Assembly (NCBI RefSeq): GCF_003725995.1
Contig: NZ_QIBX01000001.1
Coordinates: 248,001-312,000, forward strand
Direction of reading: 5' to 3'
DNA from: Slackia equolifaciens
Lineage (GTDB): Bacteria; Actinomycetota; Coriobacteriia; Coriobacteriales; Eggerthellaceae
Length of the DNA stretch: 64,000 nt
Below are positions 9,359 through 18,217 of the stretch, piece after piece. Made by a program: the position numbers and the translations under genes. Position 1 is the first letter of the stretch, and the number at the start of each line of letters is the position of its first letter. Below the pieces are notes generated by a model. The model made no database searches. It saw only the letters and a list, made by a program, of their open reading frames with translations, and was not told where the DNA came from.

Positions 9359-9770
9359 CGCGCCTCCTGCGCATTCGAGAAAAGGAAAAGGGAGACATCC
9401 TGGAAAATCGCCCCCTTCGAGCATAGCTTGCAAGCCTTGCCAAAGCCTTTCCCGAATCTTGCGTATTCCCGACGCGAATTATCTGAATTCTTCCCATCCC
9501 TCCTCGATAATCTTGCGATACCCGCTAGAAGCGCATTACCGTTTTTGTGCGTTTGCTCCCCGATTCCTGCCCAAAACCTTGCCGGAATCTTGCCCAAACC
9601 TTGCCGGCCCAAGCTTTACGTCGACTTCCGATATACTGATTTCGGATATCGAGGACGAATACATGCGCCAGTGAAGACGATTCAAGCAAATGCACAACTG
9701 AAAAAACACGCAAGACATTGAATAACTCGCGGGCGACCGGACAATACGCGAATTGCCGAAGGAAAGCAAC
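9359..9770. other. Intergenic stretch with CCTTGCC-type repeats
   Basis: Divergent region between the DUF559-like gene and the hydrolase gene. It holds degenerate CTTGCC repeats (clearest at 9562-9607) and an interrupted palindrome CGATAT-N11-ATATCG near 9630-9652 that may act on the hydrolase promoter. Confidence 0.45.
9562..9607. repeat. Tandem repeat, two 22-23 bp units
   Basis: GATTCCTGCCCAAAACCTTG followed by CCG, then GAATCTTGCCCAAACCTTG followed by CCGG. Weaker relatives of the same motif extend left to about 9430. No function is evident. Confidence 0.6.
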
Positions 9771-10451
9771 GTGGACATTAACCTGCATTACGAAGAAACG
9801 GGAGCCGGCAAGCCCCTCATGCTACTGCACGGAAACGGTGAGGACTGCACTTATTTCAAACATCAGCTCGCATACTTTTCCGGCATTCGGCGCGTCATCG
9901 CAGTTGACACACGAGGTCACGGACGGTCTCCGCGAGGCACGGCACCGTTCACCATCCGCCAATTTGCCGATGACCTAGCCGGCTTAATGGACAGTCTCCA
10001 CATCAAACGCGCCGATATTCTGGGGTTCTCCGACGGAGGAAACATCGCACTCGTCTTTGCCGCCAAATATCCTGAGCGCGTAGATAAGCTCATCGTCAAC
10101 GGGGCCAATCTCTACCCTGCCGGAATGAAGGCGCATATAGCGCTCCCCGTTGTTGTTGAGCATCGGCTTTCATCGCTGCTTGCGCCCACAAGCAAATGTG
10201 CGAAAGCGCACGCGGAGCTCCTTGGTCTCATGGTGAACGATCCGAACCTTACCCCCGATGATCTCGCAGCGATTCAGGCCCCCACGCTCGTCATCGCCGG
10301 AACACGCGATATGATTCGCGAAAGCCACACGCGCCTTATTGCCCAATCGATTCCCCACGCTACGCTGTCGATTGTGAAGGGCGATCATTTCGTAGCCGCA
10401 AAGAATCCATCCGCTTTCAACACTGAAGTCGAGCGGTTCTTGCTAGGATAA
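9771..10451 (+). CDS. Alpha/beta hydrolase
   Basis: A 226-residue hydrolase with the full catalytic set: oxyanion region LLHGNGED, nucleophile Ser in GFSDGG, acidic residue in AGTRDM and the His in KGDHF. The cap domain is short, so the protein is a little smaller than the usual 250-280 residues. I choose the GTG at 9771 because GAAGGAAA lies six bases upstream and translation then begins MDINLHYEETG at the first beta strand; a TTG six codons earlier has no ribosome binding site. The substrate cannot be inferred (ester, lactone and C-C bond hydrolases share this form). It is monocistronic with no metabolic partner nearby. Confidence 0.88.
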   Translation: MDINLHYEETGAGKPLMLLHGNGEDCTYFKHQLAYFSGIRRVIAVDTRGHGRSPRGTAPFTIRQFADDLAGLMDSLHIKRADILGFSDGGNIALVFAAKYPERVDKLIVNGANLYPAGMKAHIALPVVVEHRLSSLLAPTSKCAKAHAELLGLMVNDPNLTPDDLAAIQAPTLVIAGTRDMIRESHTRLIAQSIPHATLSIVKGDHFVAAKNPSAFNTEVERFLLG

Positions 10452-11082
10452 GAGGATAAGAGCAAAAGGGCGCGAGGGCAAATGACCGCAAACCCAGTCA
10501 TTTCCTATGCAGAAAAGGCACTGCGATTTCGCCCCCCTTGGACACACAATGCAATATACCCGCAAAAATGCTGGATTCGAAATACCAGAGCAGCCACAAG
10601 CCTACCTTGTGCAAAGCGCGCTGCCAGCAAAATCGGATTTCGTGGACGTTTTTTCGACTTTCCCGATGAATTTGGCAATCCTTTAGACAAGACGATATGC
10701 GCTCAGCGTCAGTTCGCATGAACACATTGCCAGCAACTGGTTCCAATATCTTCTCCACCTGGGGTTTCGAAGAAAGTCCCTAAAGCATTGCGCAAGAAAA
10801 GCGCATCGGCTTTGGAGAACGGAACGCGTCCGACCCGGGAAACTCGAAAAAATGTCCACGAAGAAGCTGGATTGCGTCCGCAAACGCATTGACGGGCATG
10901 CAGATGCGGCACGGCATGAGAGCAGGCGTTGCCCGAGCGCAATCCGATGGGCGCAATTCGACAACGCATTGACGGGACGCAACCGAACATAGCGCGCAGT
11001 GGGACGTAACCAGGCGTTGCGCACGAACAGGCGCGTGTGCGCAGTGCGACCCGGCGCAGCAAACGCGCGGCAAACGCCCTCC
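10452..11082. other. Repeat-bearing intergenic region
   Basis: About 630 bases between convergent genes, without a supported gene. It holds the inverted-repeat element at 10640-10862, and beyond it GC-rich sequence with two copies of ACGCATTGACGGG near 10885 and 10963. Confidence 0.5.
10640..10862. repeat. Inverted-repeat-bounded element, copy B (about 223 bp)
   Basis: The left arm TCGTGGACG-TTTTTT-CGACTTTCCCG (10640-10665) is inverted at 10835-10862 with two or three mismatches. CACCTGGG lies at 10756-10763, 116 bases from the left end, matching its place in copy A. Otherwise the interiors of A and B have diverged, so selection or recombination appears to act on the ends and centre. Confidence 0.75.
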
Positions 11083-12045
11083 CTAGGCTCGGCGGCTAAA
11101 GTCGCGCATCAGATGCTGTCTATCCTTTTGGCCCGTCTTGCGCAGAATATTGTGCACGTGGACCTTGACGGTAGACGGCGCCAAGCTCATCCCCGAAGCG
11201 ATGTTTTGGTTATCCTTGCCCGTCAGAATCTCGCGCAGCACTTCGGTCTCACGCGCGGTGAGGCCGTAGAAATGCGCATACCGCGGCAGCGTCTCGTCGA
11301 TGAACGCGTCCACACGCGAACTGCCACCAATGGGAGGCGTTTTGAAATGAATCGCCAACCTTCCCCAGCAATACGACACAGCACTCACCGCGCATGCAAT
11401 CATCAGCATGTTCTCGGCAATATTGCGCTCGGGTAAAAACGGCACGATGCCCGAGCGAAACACCTCGGGATCGACCAGGAACATGAGCACGATGTTCTCC
11501 GTCACGATAAGCGTATTCAGAACAAGCGCGGCGAAATACAGCGGCATGGCGCTCCGCATGCGGTCGCGCGTGAGCTCGGATGAAGTGACGTAACGAAAAC
11601 CAAGGTAAACCAGGAACGCATAAATGCACACCTCGCGCACGCTGTAGAACAAGAACTGATGCACCGGCCCCGGGGGAATGGCGATGAGCACCACCACGCT
11701 CCACACCATGAAGAACGCCGCAGGGAAAACCAGCACGAGCCGACGCTTCTCGTTGAAGAAGCTGCATATCACAAGCCATGCCGCTTCGATAATGCCGGCC
11801 CCCGTAAACACGGCCGCGATGGGCGCGCCTACAAAGTGAACCTGCTTCAGAGCCTCTCCCATGCTGTATAAAATAAAATCGTCCTGAAAGACGATCGCCA
11901 CATCAAAGAAATAGAACACGAACCCTGCGCATGCGAACAGCAGCGCGGTCTTGCGCGAAACGAGGTAGGTGGAGAAGCAGAGCGCCGCCGCCATAACGCT
12001 TATGAGGAGGATGCAAAGGGTGTAATAGAACAGAACAAGATACAT
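11083..12045 (-). CDS. Membrane-anchored LuxR-family regulator, probable regulator of the arginine module
   Basis: A 320-residue protein: about seven hydrophobic segments over residues 1-240, then a C-terminal LuxR/GerE helix-turn-helix (YGLTARETEVLREILTGKDNQNIASGM, then STVKVHVHNILRKTG in the recognition region). Membrane-embedded LuxR proteins of this form are abundant in Eggerthellaceae, where they usually sit divergent from the gene they control. This one is divergent from the YfcC transporter, OTC and carbamate kinase genes, so sensing arginine or a related signal is a reasonable inference, not shown. The start at 12045 is supported by GGAG nine bases upstream. Confidence 0.88.
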   Translation of the reverse strand: MYLVLFYYTLCILLISVMAAALCFSTYLVSRKTALLFACAGFVFYFFDVAIVFQDDFILYSMGEALKQVHFVGAPIAAVFTGAGIIEAAWLVICSFFNEKRRLVLVFPAAFFMVWSVVVLIAIPPGPVHQFLFYSVREVCIYAFLVYLGFRYVTSSELTRDRMRSAMPLYFAALVLNTLIVTENIVLMFLVDPEVFRSGIVPFLPERNIAENMLMIACAVSAVSYCWGRLAIHFKTPPIGGSSRVDAFIDETLPRYAHFYGLTARETEVLREILTGKDNQNIASGMSLAPSTVKVHVHNILRKTGQKDRQHLMRDFSRRA

Positions 12046-12685
12046 GCCCGATATGCTCCTTCCAGACGTGCTCCGAACAACGCAGCCGACTCACCGGGGA
12101 AGGAAGGGGCGAACCCGGTTGTACTTCCTGCTGCGCCACGGATGATTATACCTCCCTCTTGTCTAAATGCCTCAACACTGTTTAAGGTTCAACGCCGCAT
12201 AACCGCAGCTCATGTATATCTAAACCCAACTTACACCCGCATACATCCCAAGTTTCACGTTCCCAGACGCACCTATTCCGGGCTACAGTCCAGCCATCGG
12301 GACATCGACCGCAGGACAGCCTTCCGACGAATGCCGACATCCCCGACCTCGCGCGAAGAGAGGACGCGCATTCGGATACGCCTCCGAACCGTCATCCGCG
12401 GGAAGGCTCCACCGTCGATACAACCCAGGGGATCCTCAGTCATGCGGGTTCGCCCGCACCACACTCGGACGCACGGCGCAAGTGCTCGAAGCCAGAAAAG
12501 CACGGCCCGCCTCGCACACTCTTGAAAACCGCTCGCTCCACCGCACCCTGCGCCAAAAGAGGATTGGCAGCAGCCACACGCGGCAGGCAAAAGGCAGAGG
12601 CGGCAAGATAAGGCCAGAGACCAGGGCCACAACGCAAGAGCCTTCGCGCAGAAGCATCCGAGCCTCGCAACCGAAGGAGGGTACA
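12046..12685 (+). promoter_or_regulatory. Divergent promoter region and long 5' leader of the arginine module
   Basis: 640 bases separate the LuxR start from the transporter ATG, far more than needed for two promoters, so the transporter mRNA may carry a long leader. The 12150-12250 part is relatively AT-rich and is the likeliest promoter site. I found no recognisable riboswitch, strong terminator hairpin or ArgR box. Confidence 0.35.
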
Positions 12686-14263
12686 ATGGCAGCAGAAGCA
12701 ACCGCTGGCGCGGCCTCCGCAGCTCCGCCCAAAAAGAAGTTCAAGCTTAAAGTCCCAACCGCATTTACCATTCTGTTCATCATCACGATCCTGGCCGTCA
12801 TCGCAACGCACTTTATCCCTGCCGGCCAGTATGCGAAGGTCGAATATGTGGCCGACGCAGGAATCTTCCAGATCACCGAGCCTGGCGGCGAGGTGCGCGA
12901 AGTAGAAGGCACCGAAGAAGCCTTCTACGCCGATGAGCAGCTGAAGGACATGAAGATCGATGTCAATCAGTTCCTCAACGGCGCTATCACCAAGCCCATC
13001 TCGGTGCCCGGTACCTACACCCCGCTCGAGTCGGCTCCGATGGGTCCCTACGACGTATTCACCTCTATGGTCAACGGCACCATCAACGGCGTGGACATCA
13101 TGGTGTTCATCCTGGTGCTTGGCGGCCTGATTGGCGTGGTCAACGCATCAGGCGCATTCGAAAGCGGCCTGGTCGCGCTCACCCAGAAGACCAAAGGCCG
13201 CGAGTTCTTCCTTGTGTTCCTGGTATCCGCGCTCATGACGCTGGGCGGCACCACCTGCGGTCTCGAGGAAGAGGCTGTGGCGTTCTACCCGATTCTGGCG
13301 CCGGTGTTCATCGCGCTGGGATATGACTCCATCGTCACGGTGGGCGCCATCTTCCTCGCCGGTTCCATGGGCACCACGTTCTCCACGATCAACCCGTTCG
13401 CCGTGGTTATCGCATCCAACGCCGCCGGCGTCCAGTGGACCGAAGGCATCGAATGGCGTATCGCAGGCTGCATCGTGGGCGGCATCGTGGTTATCGCCTA
13501 CCTGTACTGGTACTGCAAGAAGATCAAGAAGAACCCCGAGGCATCCTACACCTACGAAGATCGCGAGCACTTCGCCAGCCTGTTCAACGTGCATGACTCC
13601 AACTCCAACGAGATCAAGCCGTTCACCTGGCAGCGCAAGCTCATCCTGATCCTGTTCGTGCTAGCGTTCATCCTGATGGTCTACGGCGTGGTCAACCTCG
13701 GTTGGTGGTTCCCGCAGATGGCAGCCTCGTTCCTCGCCATCGCCATCATCTGCATGTTCCTGACCGGCCTGGACGAGAAGTCCATCACCGACGCGTTCGT
13801 CAACGGCGCATCCAGCCTCGTAGGCGTTTCGCTGATCATCGGTCTGGCGCGCGGCGTCAACATGATCATGGAGGAAGGCCTCATCTCCGACACGCTCCTG
13901 TATTGGGCAACCAACGCCGTCAACGGCATGCAGGGCCCCGTGTTCATCCTTATGATGATGGTCATCTTCTTCCTGCTGGGCTTCATCGTTCCTTCGTCCT
14001 CCGGCTTGGCCGTGCTCTCGATGCCCATCTTGGCCCCCTTGGCCGACACCGTTGGCATCGACCGCTCCATCGTCGTATCCGCTTACAACTGGGGACAGTA
14101 CGCAATGCTGTACCTGGCTCCCACCGGTCTTGTCATGGCAACGCTGACCATGTTAGACATGAAGTACACGCACTGGCTTAAGTTCGTGCTGCCGATGGTC
14201 GGATTCCTATTCGTCTTCGGCGGAGCGCTCCTCGTAGCACAGGTTATGCTCTGCGGAGCCTAA
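12686..14263 (+). CDS. YfcC-family transporter, probable arginine/ornithine exchanger
   Basis: A 525-residue polytopic protein of the YfcC/C4-dicarboxylate-like (ArsB/NhaD fold) family, whose members next to arginine deiminase genes are annotated as arginine/ornithine antiporters. A charged N-terminus (PPKKKFKLKVPTAF) precedes the first helix; residues about 45-110 form an extracytoplasmic loop; the signatures LGGTTCGLEEEAVAFYP and FIVPSSSGLAVLSMPILAPLAD are typical of the family. AAGGAGG before the ATG fixes the start. It is followed by OTC and carbamate kinase in the same direction, so the likely role is importing arginine or citrulline and exporting ornithine. Confidence 0.88.
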   Translation: MAAEATAGAASAAPPKKKFKLKVPTAFTILFIITILAVIATHFIPAGQYAKVEYVADAGIFQITEPGGEVREVEGTEEAFYADEQLKDMKIDVNQFLNGAITKPISVPGTYTPLESAPMGPYDVFTSMVNGTINGVDIMVFILVLGGLIGVVNASGAFESGLVALTQKTKGREFFLVFLVSALMTLGGTTCGLEEEAVAFYPILAPVFIALGYDSIVTVGAIFLAGSMGTTFSTINPFAVVIASNAAGVQWTEGIEWRIAGCIVGGIVVIAYLYWYCKKIKKNPEASYTYEDREHFASLFNVHDSNSNEIKPFTWQRKLILILFVLAFILMVYGVVNLGWWFPQMAASFLAIAIICMFLTGLDEKSITDAFVNGASSLVGVSLIIGLARGVNMIMEEGLISDTLLYWATNAVNGMQGPVFILMMMVIFFLLGFIVPSSSGLAVLSMPILAPLADTVGIDRSIVVSAYNWGQYAMLYLAPTGLVMATLTMLDMKYTHWLKFVLPMVGFLFVFGGALLVAQVMLCGA

Positions 14264-14270
14264 ACCCTAA

Positions 14271-14303
14271 GGATGCGCGTCTTATCTGCCGAGGCGCGCA
14301 TCC
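14271..14303 (+). terminator. Intercistronic hairpin after the transporter
   Basis: GGATGCGCG and CGCGCATCC form a perfect nine-base stem eight bases after the transporter stop. No T-tract follows, so it may be an mRNA-stability or partial-termination element rather than a full terminator. Confidence 0.55.
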
Positions 14304-14441
14304 AACCCCGGTTACACCCCGGCATGCGCTAAAGTATGAGGGGTACGAATGTGGCCCACCGCCCGGCCTAATGGGCGGACCACCCAGGCAAGCAGCCGTC
14401 ACGCGCAGGCGTACGGCTCACCCAGAGAAAGGAATACCATC

Positions 14442-15437
14442 ATGGGCGTCAATCTCTCCGGCCGCAGCTTCATCAAGCTCCTCGATTTCACCACCGAGGA
14501 GATCGAGTACCTGCTCAAGCTCTCCAAGAACTTCAAGGACATGAAGCGCGCGGGCGTGCCGCACCGCTACCTGGAGGGCAAGAACATCGTGCTGCTGTTC
14601 CAGAAGACCTCCACGCGCACCCGCTGCGCCTTTGAGGTGGGCGGCATGGATCTTGGCATGGGCGTGACCTACCTGGATCCCGGCTCGTCGCAGATGGGCA
14701 AGAAGGAGTCCATCGAGGACACCGCCCGCGTGCTCGGCCGCATGTATGACGGCATCGAGTTCCGCGGCTTCGCCCAGGAGGACGTCGAGGAGCTCGCCGC
14801 CAAGGCAGGCGTGCCCGTATGGAACGGCCTGACCGACCTGTGGCATCCCACCCAGATGCTCGCCGACATCCTGACCGTCCAGGAGAACTTCAACTACGAC
14901 ATCAAGGGCAAGACGCTTGTGTTCATGGGCGACGCCAAGAACAACGTGGCCCGCTCGCTGATGGTCGTGTGCTCCAAGCTGGGCATGAACTTTACGGCCT
15001 GCGGCCCCGCCGACTGCATGCCCGCCGATGACGTGATCGAGGCCTGCAAGCCCATCGCCGCCGAGAACGGCTGCACCATCACCCTGACCGAGGATGCCGA
15101 AGCCGCCTGCCGTGGCGCGCATGTCATCTACACCGACGTGTGGGTGTCCATGGGCGAGCCCGACGAGGTGTGGGAGCAGCGCATCAAGGAGCTCACCCCC
15201 TATCGTGTGACCAAGGAGCTCATGGCAATCGCCGATCCCGAGGCCATCTTCCTGCACTGCCTGCCCGCGTTCCACGACACCAACACCACCATCGGTGCCG
15301 AGAAGGCCGAGCAGTTCGGCATCACCGAGATGGAGGTCGAGGACGAGGTGTTCGAGTCCAAGCAGTCCAAGGTATTTGACGAGGCCGAGAACCGCATGCA
15401 CACCATCAAGGCCGTCATGTACGCGACCCTGAAGTAA
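14442..15437 (+). CDS. arcB: Ornithine carbamoyltransferase (catabolic type inferred from context)
   Basis: 331 residues. It interconverts ornithine plus carbamoyl phosphate and citrulline plus phosphate in the cytoplasm. Seen motifs: carbamoyl-phosphate loop KTSTRTRCAFE (about residues 54-64), HPTQ in WHPTQMLAD, and the ornithine-loop HCLPAFHD. The sequence alone cannot separate anabolic from catabolic forms; the neighbouring carbamate kinase and antiporter argue for citrulline breakdown. AAAGGA upstream of the ATG at 14442 sets the start. Codon use is strongly biased to C/G third positions, more than in surrounding genes, consistent with high expression. Confidence 0.95.
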   Translation: MGVNLSGRSFIKLLDFTTEEIEYLLKLSKNFKDMKRAGVPHRYLEGKNIVLLFQKTSTRTRCAFEVGGMDLGMGVTYLDPGSSQMGKKESIEDTARVLGRMYDGIEFRGFAQEDVEELAAKAGVPVWNGLTDLWHPTQMLADILTVQENFNYDIKGKTLVFMGDAKNNVARSLMVVCSKLGMNFTACGPADCMPADDVIEACKPIAAENGCTITLTEDAEAACRGAHVIYTDVWVSMGEPDEVWEQRIKELTPYRVTKELMAIADPEAIFLHCLPAFHDTNTTIGAEKAEQFGITEMEVEDEVFESKQSKVFDEAENRMHTIKAVMYATLK

Positions 15438-15472
15438 CGACCCCCGATATCTCACGGACAAGCTTTGAGATT

Positions 15473-15502
15473 GAGGCCCCGTCCCTGAGGGGGCGGGGCC
15501 TC
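15473..15502 (+). terminator. Strong GC hairpin between OTC and carbamate kinase
   Basis: GAGGCCCCG and CGGGGCCTC pair around a short loop, followed only by GCTGTTTC. It probably attenuates or stabilises the transcript rather than ending it, since carbamate kinase follows 60 bases later. Confidence 0.6.
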
Positions 15503-15564
15503 GCTGTTTCAAAATCACCGATTCCGCCGCGACCGACCGGGTTCGGCGTAAGAGAGGAGCGACC

Positions 15565-16518
15565 ATGCCTTATCAGAAAGGAACCGGAAAGTCCGTCGTC
15601 GTTGCCCTGGGAGGCAACGCCCTGGGCAACACCCCCCAGGAGCAGTACGAGCTGGTGCAGGACACCGCGAAGCACATCGTGGACATGGTGGCCGAGGGCA
15701 TCAACGTCATCGTGACCCACGGCAACGGCCCCCAGGTGGGCATGATCAACAACGCCTTCGCCTACGCCTCGGCGCACGACGGCAAGACCCCCGAGATGCC
15801 CTTCCCCGAGGCGGGCGCCATGAGCCAGGGCTACATCGGCTACCACCTGTCCCAGGCGGTGCTCTCCGAGATGAAGAGGCGCGGCATCATGCGCTCCACG
15901 GCCAACGTGGTGACCCAGACCGTGGTCTATCCCGACGACCCCGCCTTCGAGAACCCCACCAAGCCCGTGGGCGCGTTCCTGACCGAGGAGGAGGCCAAGA
16001 GGAAGGCCGAGGAGACCGGCTGGACCTACAAGGAGGACGCCGGCCGCGGCTGGCGCCAGGTGGTCGCCTCCCCCAAGCCCCGCCGCATCGTGGAGTCCGA
16101 CGCGATCCGCGACCTGTTCGAGGCCGGCTACATCGTCGTGTGCACGGGCGGCGGCGGCGTGCCGGTGTTCGAACACGACGACACCTACGAGGGCGTGCCC
16201 GCCGTCATCGACAAGGACCGCTCCGCCGCGATGATGGCCGCCACGTTCAAGGCCGACATGCTCGTGATCCTCACCGCCGTGGACAAGGTGGCCGTGAACT
16301 TCGGCAGGCCCGACCAGGCCGACATCGACGTCATGGACGCCGCCCAGGCGAGGCAGTACATCGAGGAGGGCCAGTTCGCCCCCGGCTCGATGCTCCCCAA
16401 GGTGGAGGCGTGCCTGGAGTACGTGGAGGCCTACCCGCAGGGCCGCGCCCTGATCACCAGCCTGGAGAAGGCCGCCGCGGGCCTGCGCGGCGAGACCGGC
16501 ACCATCATCACGGCGTAG
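15565..16518 (+). CDS. arcC: Carbamate kinase
   Basis: 317 residues; transfers phosphate from carbamoyl phosphate to ADP, giving ATP, CO2 and ammonia, the energy-yielding step of arginine fermentation. Motifs: nucleotide/carbamate loop VVALGGNALG, VTHGNGPQVG, VCTGGGGVPVFE, and the kinase-typical DKDRSAAMMA. The ATG follows GAGAGGAGCGACC. Codon use is extreme in GC3 and uses AGG for arginine repeatedly (as in AAGAGG, GGCAGG, GCGAGG), which neighbours rarely do; this could mark a separate origin or strong selection. It completes the module with the transporter and OTC; no arginine deiminase is present nearby. Confidence 0.96.
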   Translation: MPYQKGTGKSVVVALGGNALGNTPQEQYELVQDTAKHIVDMVAEGINVIVTHGNGPQVGMINNAFAYASAHDGKTPEMPFPEAGAMSQGYIGYHLSQAVLSEMKRRGIMRSTANVVTQTVVYPDDPAFENPTKPVGAFLTEEEAKRKAEETGWTYKEDAGRGWRQVVASPKPRRIVESDAIRDLFEAGYIVVCTGGGGVPVFEHDDTYEGVPAVIDKDRSAAMMAATFKADMLVILTAVDKVAVNFGRPDQADIDVMDAAQARQYIEEGQFAPGSMLPKVEACLEYVEAYPQGRALITSLEKAAAGLRGETGTIITA

Positions 16519-16551
16519 TAGGCACTGGCAAAATCGATATCCGCACCAACC

Positions 16552-16589
16552 AGCGGGAGGCTCCTTTTGGGGCCTCCCGCTTTCTTACT
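16552..16589 (+). terminator. Rho-independent terminator after carbamate kinase
   Basis: AGCGGGAGGC and GCCTCCCGCT form a ten-base stem around TCCTTTTGGG, followed by TTCTT. It closes the arginine module and faces the convergent ATPase gene. Confidence 0.85.
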
Positions 16590-16624
16590 GCGCCTCGGAC
16601 GTTTTCCTCGTCAATCGCATCGCG

Positions 16625-17977
16625 TTATTGTGCCAAGCACCATTGCCATGCAGGAACGATTGATATCTCCCCCGCATCTGCCAGTACGGTTCCTTGCTCC
16701 CGAAGCGTTATAATCGTCCCCTTCTCCAACCCCGTATAACGCATTCCTGCTTCAAGGGATTCGATTTCGCGCTTTCGCGTGCGCTCAGGCGACATGTCGT
16801 ACGTAACTTGCAAAAGCTCGTAAGGCTCCACCCCGAGGGCATCGCCCACAACGAAATCCACCTTTTCGCCACGCACACCTGGCACATTGAGCGATGTTAC
16901 CGCATCGGTTCTCAAACCTGCTAAACGTCTGCGCAATTCGAGATAGACCAATGTCTCCAATCGTTTCCCGTAGTCCTGCTGATTAGCGCGTGAAACCGCA
17001 TACGCAAGCCCATGATCTTCTGCATATACTTTGGGAATAGAAGTGGTATCTGGGCGAAGCATGGTGGTGTACTCAGGCAGATAATGGATGAGGTATGCCT
17101 GTTGGAGAAGTTCGAGCAATGCCTGCACTTTTTCCCAATACGCCTTGTACCCAATGTCCTTGAGCCTCCTGGCAAGATCGTTTGCGGACACCTCGCAAGC
17201 GGTATTGCGAATCGCGAACAGCGCAAGCTGCATAGCAAGCGAAATATCACCGCGTCCGCTTCTTTCTGCAACATCGCGAGCCACCACATCGCGTACATAC
17301 CCTTGCAGTATTTCAATGCGGTCGGAGGGCAGCTTGCCCTGAATGCCGGGGAATCCTCCCCATTGCAAATATTCGTCAAACATCGACTCGTACTTCGTTT
17401 GCTCCCTTGGCGCGAACGAATCTTGCCCTGCCTGCGGTAAAGCAACGCCCTCAAACGTGCAATATTCAGCAAAAGAGAGCGGCCACATTTCGTGGACGTG
17501 CGACCGCCCCCGAAACTGCGTAGCTATTTCGCTTGAAGACACCTTAGAAGACGACCCTGTAATCACCAGTGTTACGCATTCTTGTTCTGCAATGCGCTGG
17601 CAGAATCCTTGCCACTCGTCGCATTCCTGCACTTCGTCGAGGAATAGGTAGCAGCCCCCCTCGCGCGCAGCAGGAACTTGCCGCCAGTATTCCTCCACCA
17701 CAGCCTGCATCGTGCCAGGCTCCATAGGAGCCAACCGGTCATCGGAGAAGTCAAAATACAGCATGCGCTCGCGCGGTATTCCATCATCCATTAATCGTCG
17801 CATAAGCTGAAATAGATAGAACGTTTTCCCACAACGTCGCATGCCGGTGACAATATGCACAAGGTTGAAACGTGCTGGGAGGGGAATTTCTCGAATGATT
17901 TCTGCTCGGTGATAGAAATTGGGCAACTCCTCGGTTAGCCTCTCCCGAACAAGTGGGGCAATGCTAGCGCTGACCAT
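16625..17977 (-). CDS. AAA-type ATPase with DUF4143 domain
   Basis: A 450-residue cytoplasmic ATPase of the AAA_14/DUF4143 family. Walker A is TGMRRCGKTFYLFQL (about residues 43-57) and Walker B is CYLFLDEVQEC. A C-terminal DUF4143/restriction-fold-like part holds VPGVRGEKVDFVVGD. Such proteins are common in anaerobes and archaea, but their function is unknown; association with toxin-antitoxin-like or DNA-related roles is speculative. The start at 17977 follows AGGAGA. The promoter region immediately upstream contains three phased palindromes, which strongly suggests tight repression. It converges on the arginine module and diverges from an XRE regulator. Confidence 0.9.
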   Translation of the reverse strand: MVSASIAPLVRERLTEELPNFYHRAEIIREIPLPARFNLVHIVTGMRRCGKTFYLFQLMRRLMDDGIPRERMLYFDFSDDRLAPMEPGTMQAVVEEYWRQVPAAREGGCYLFLDEVQECDEWQGFCQRIAEQECVTLVITGSSSKVSSSEIATQFRGRSHVHEMWPLSFAEYCTFEGVALPQAGQDSFAPREQTKYESMFDEYLQWGGFPGIQGKLPSDRIEILQGYVRDVVARDVAERSGRGDISLAMQLALFAIRNTACEVSANDLARRLKDIGYKAYWEKVQALLELLQQAYLIHYLPEYTTMLRPDTTSIPKVYAEDHGLAYAVSRANQQDYGKRLETLVYLELRRRLAGLRTDAVTSLNVPGVRGEKVDFVVGDALGVEPYELLQVTYDMSPERTRKREIESLEAGMRYTGLEKGTIITLREQGTVLADAGEISIVPAWQWCLAQ

Positions 17978-17990
17978 GCTGCTCTCCTAT

Positions 17991-18079
17991 ACTTCTCAAT
18001 ATTTTTGAGAAGTATATCATCTAACTTCTCAAAATTTTTGAGAAGTTATGCGCATTGCTTCTCAAATAATTTGAGAAGC
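17991..18079. promoter_or_regulatory. Operator array: three 23-bp palindromes at 33-bp spacing
   Basis: Palindromes at 17991-18013, 18024-18046 and 18057-18079. Each has nine-base arms around five bases: ACTTCTCAA-N5-TTGAGAAGT in the first two and GCTTCTCAA-N5-TTGAGAAGC in the third. Starts are exactly 33 bp apart, about three helical turns, so dimers would bind nearly one face of the DNA. The array begins 13 bases upstream of the DUF4143 ATPase start codon and lies between that gene and the divergent XRE gene. The binding protein is unknown; the XRE product is the first candidate. Confidence 0.9.
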
Positions 18080-18217
18080 AGCACTCATGTCACGCCGTTG
18101 ATTCTTTCCTCCAAAAGTCAACCAATGCTCCATTTATTCTACTGCTGGATGATGAGATACTTGCCTCAGCGCAGAGGCCTCTCCGTTTGACCGCATCATT
18201 GAGAAGCAGGAGCCATC

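Noticed and set aside
17991-18079. Possible CRISPR array, given the regular 33-bp period
   Set aside because: Only three units, 10-base spacers, and each unit is a full palindrome; no cas genes. An operator array fits better.
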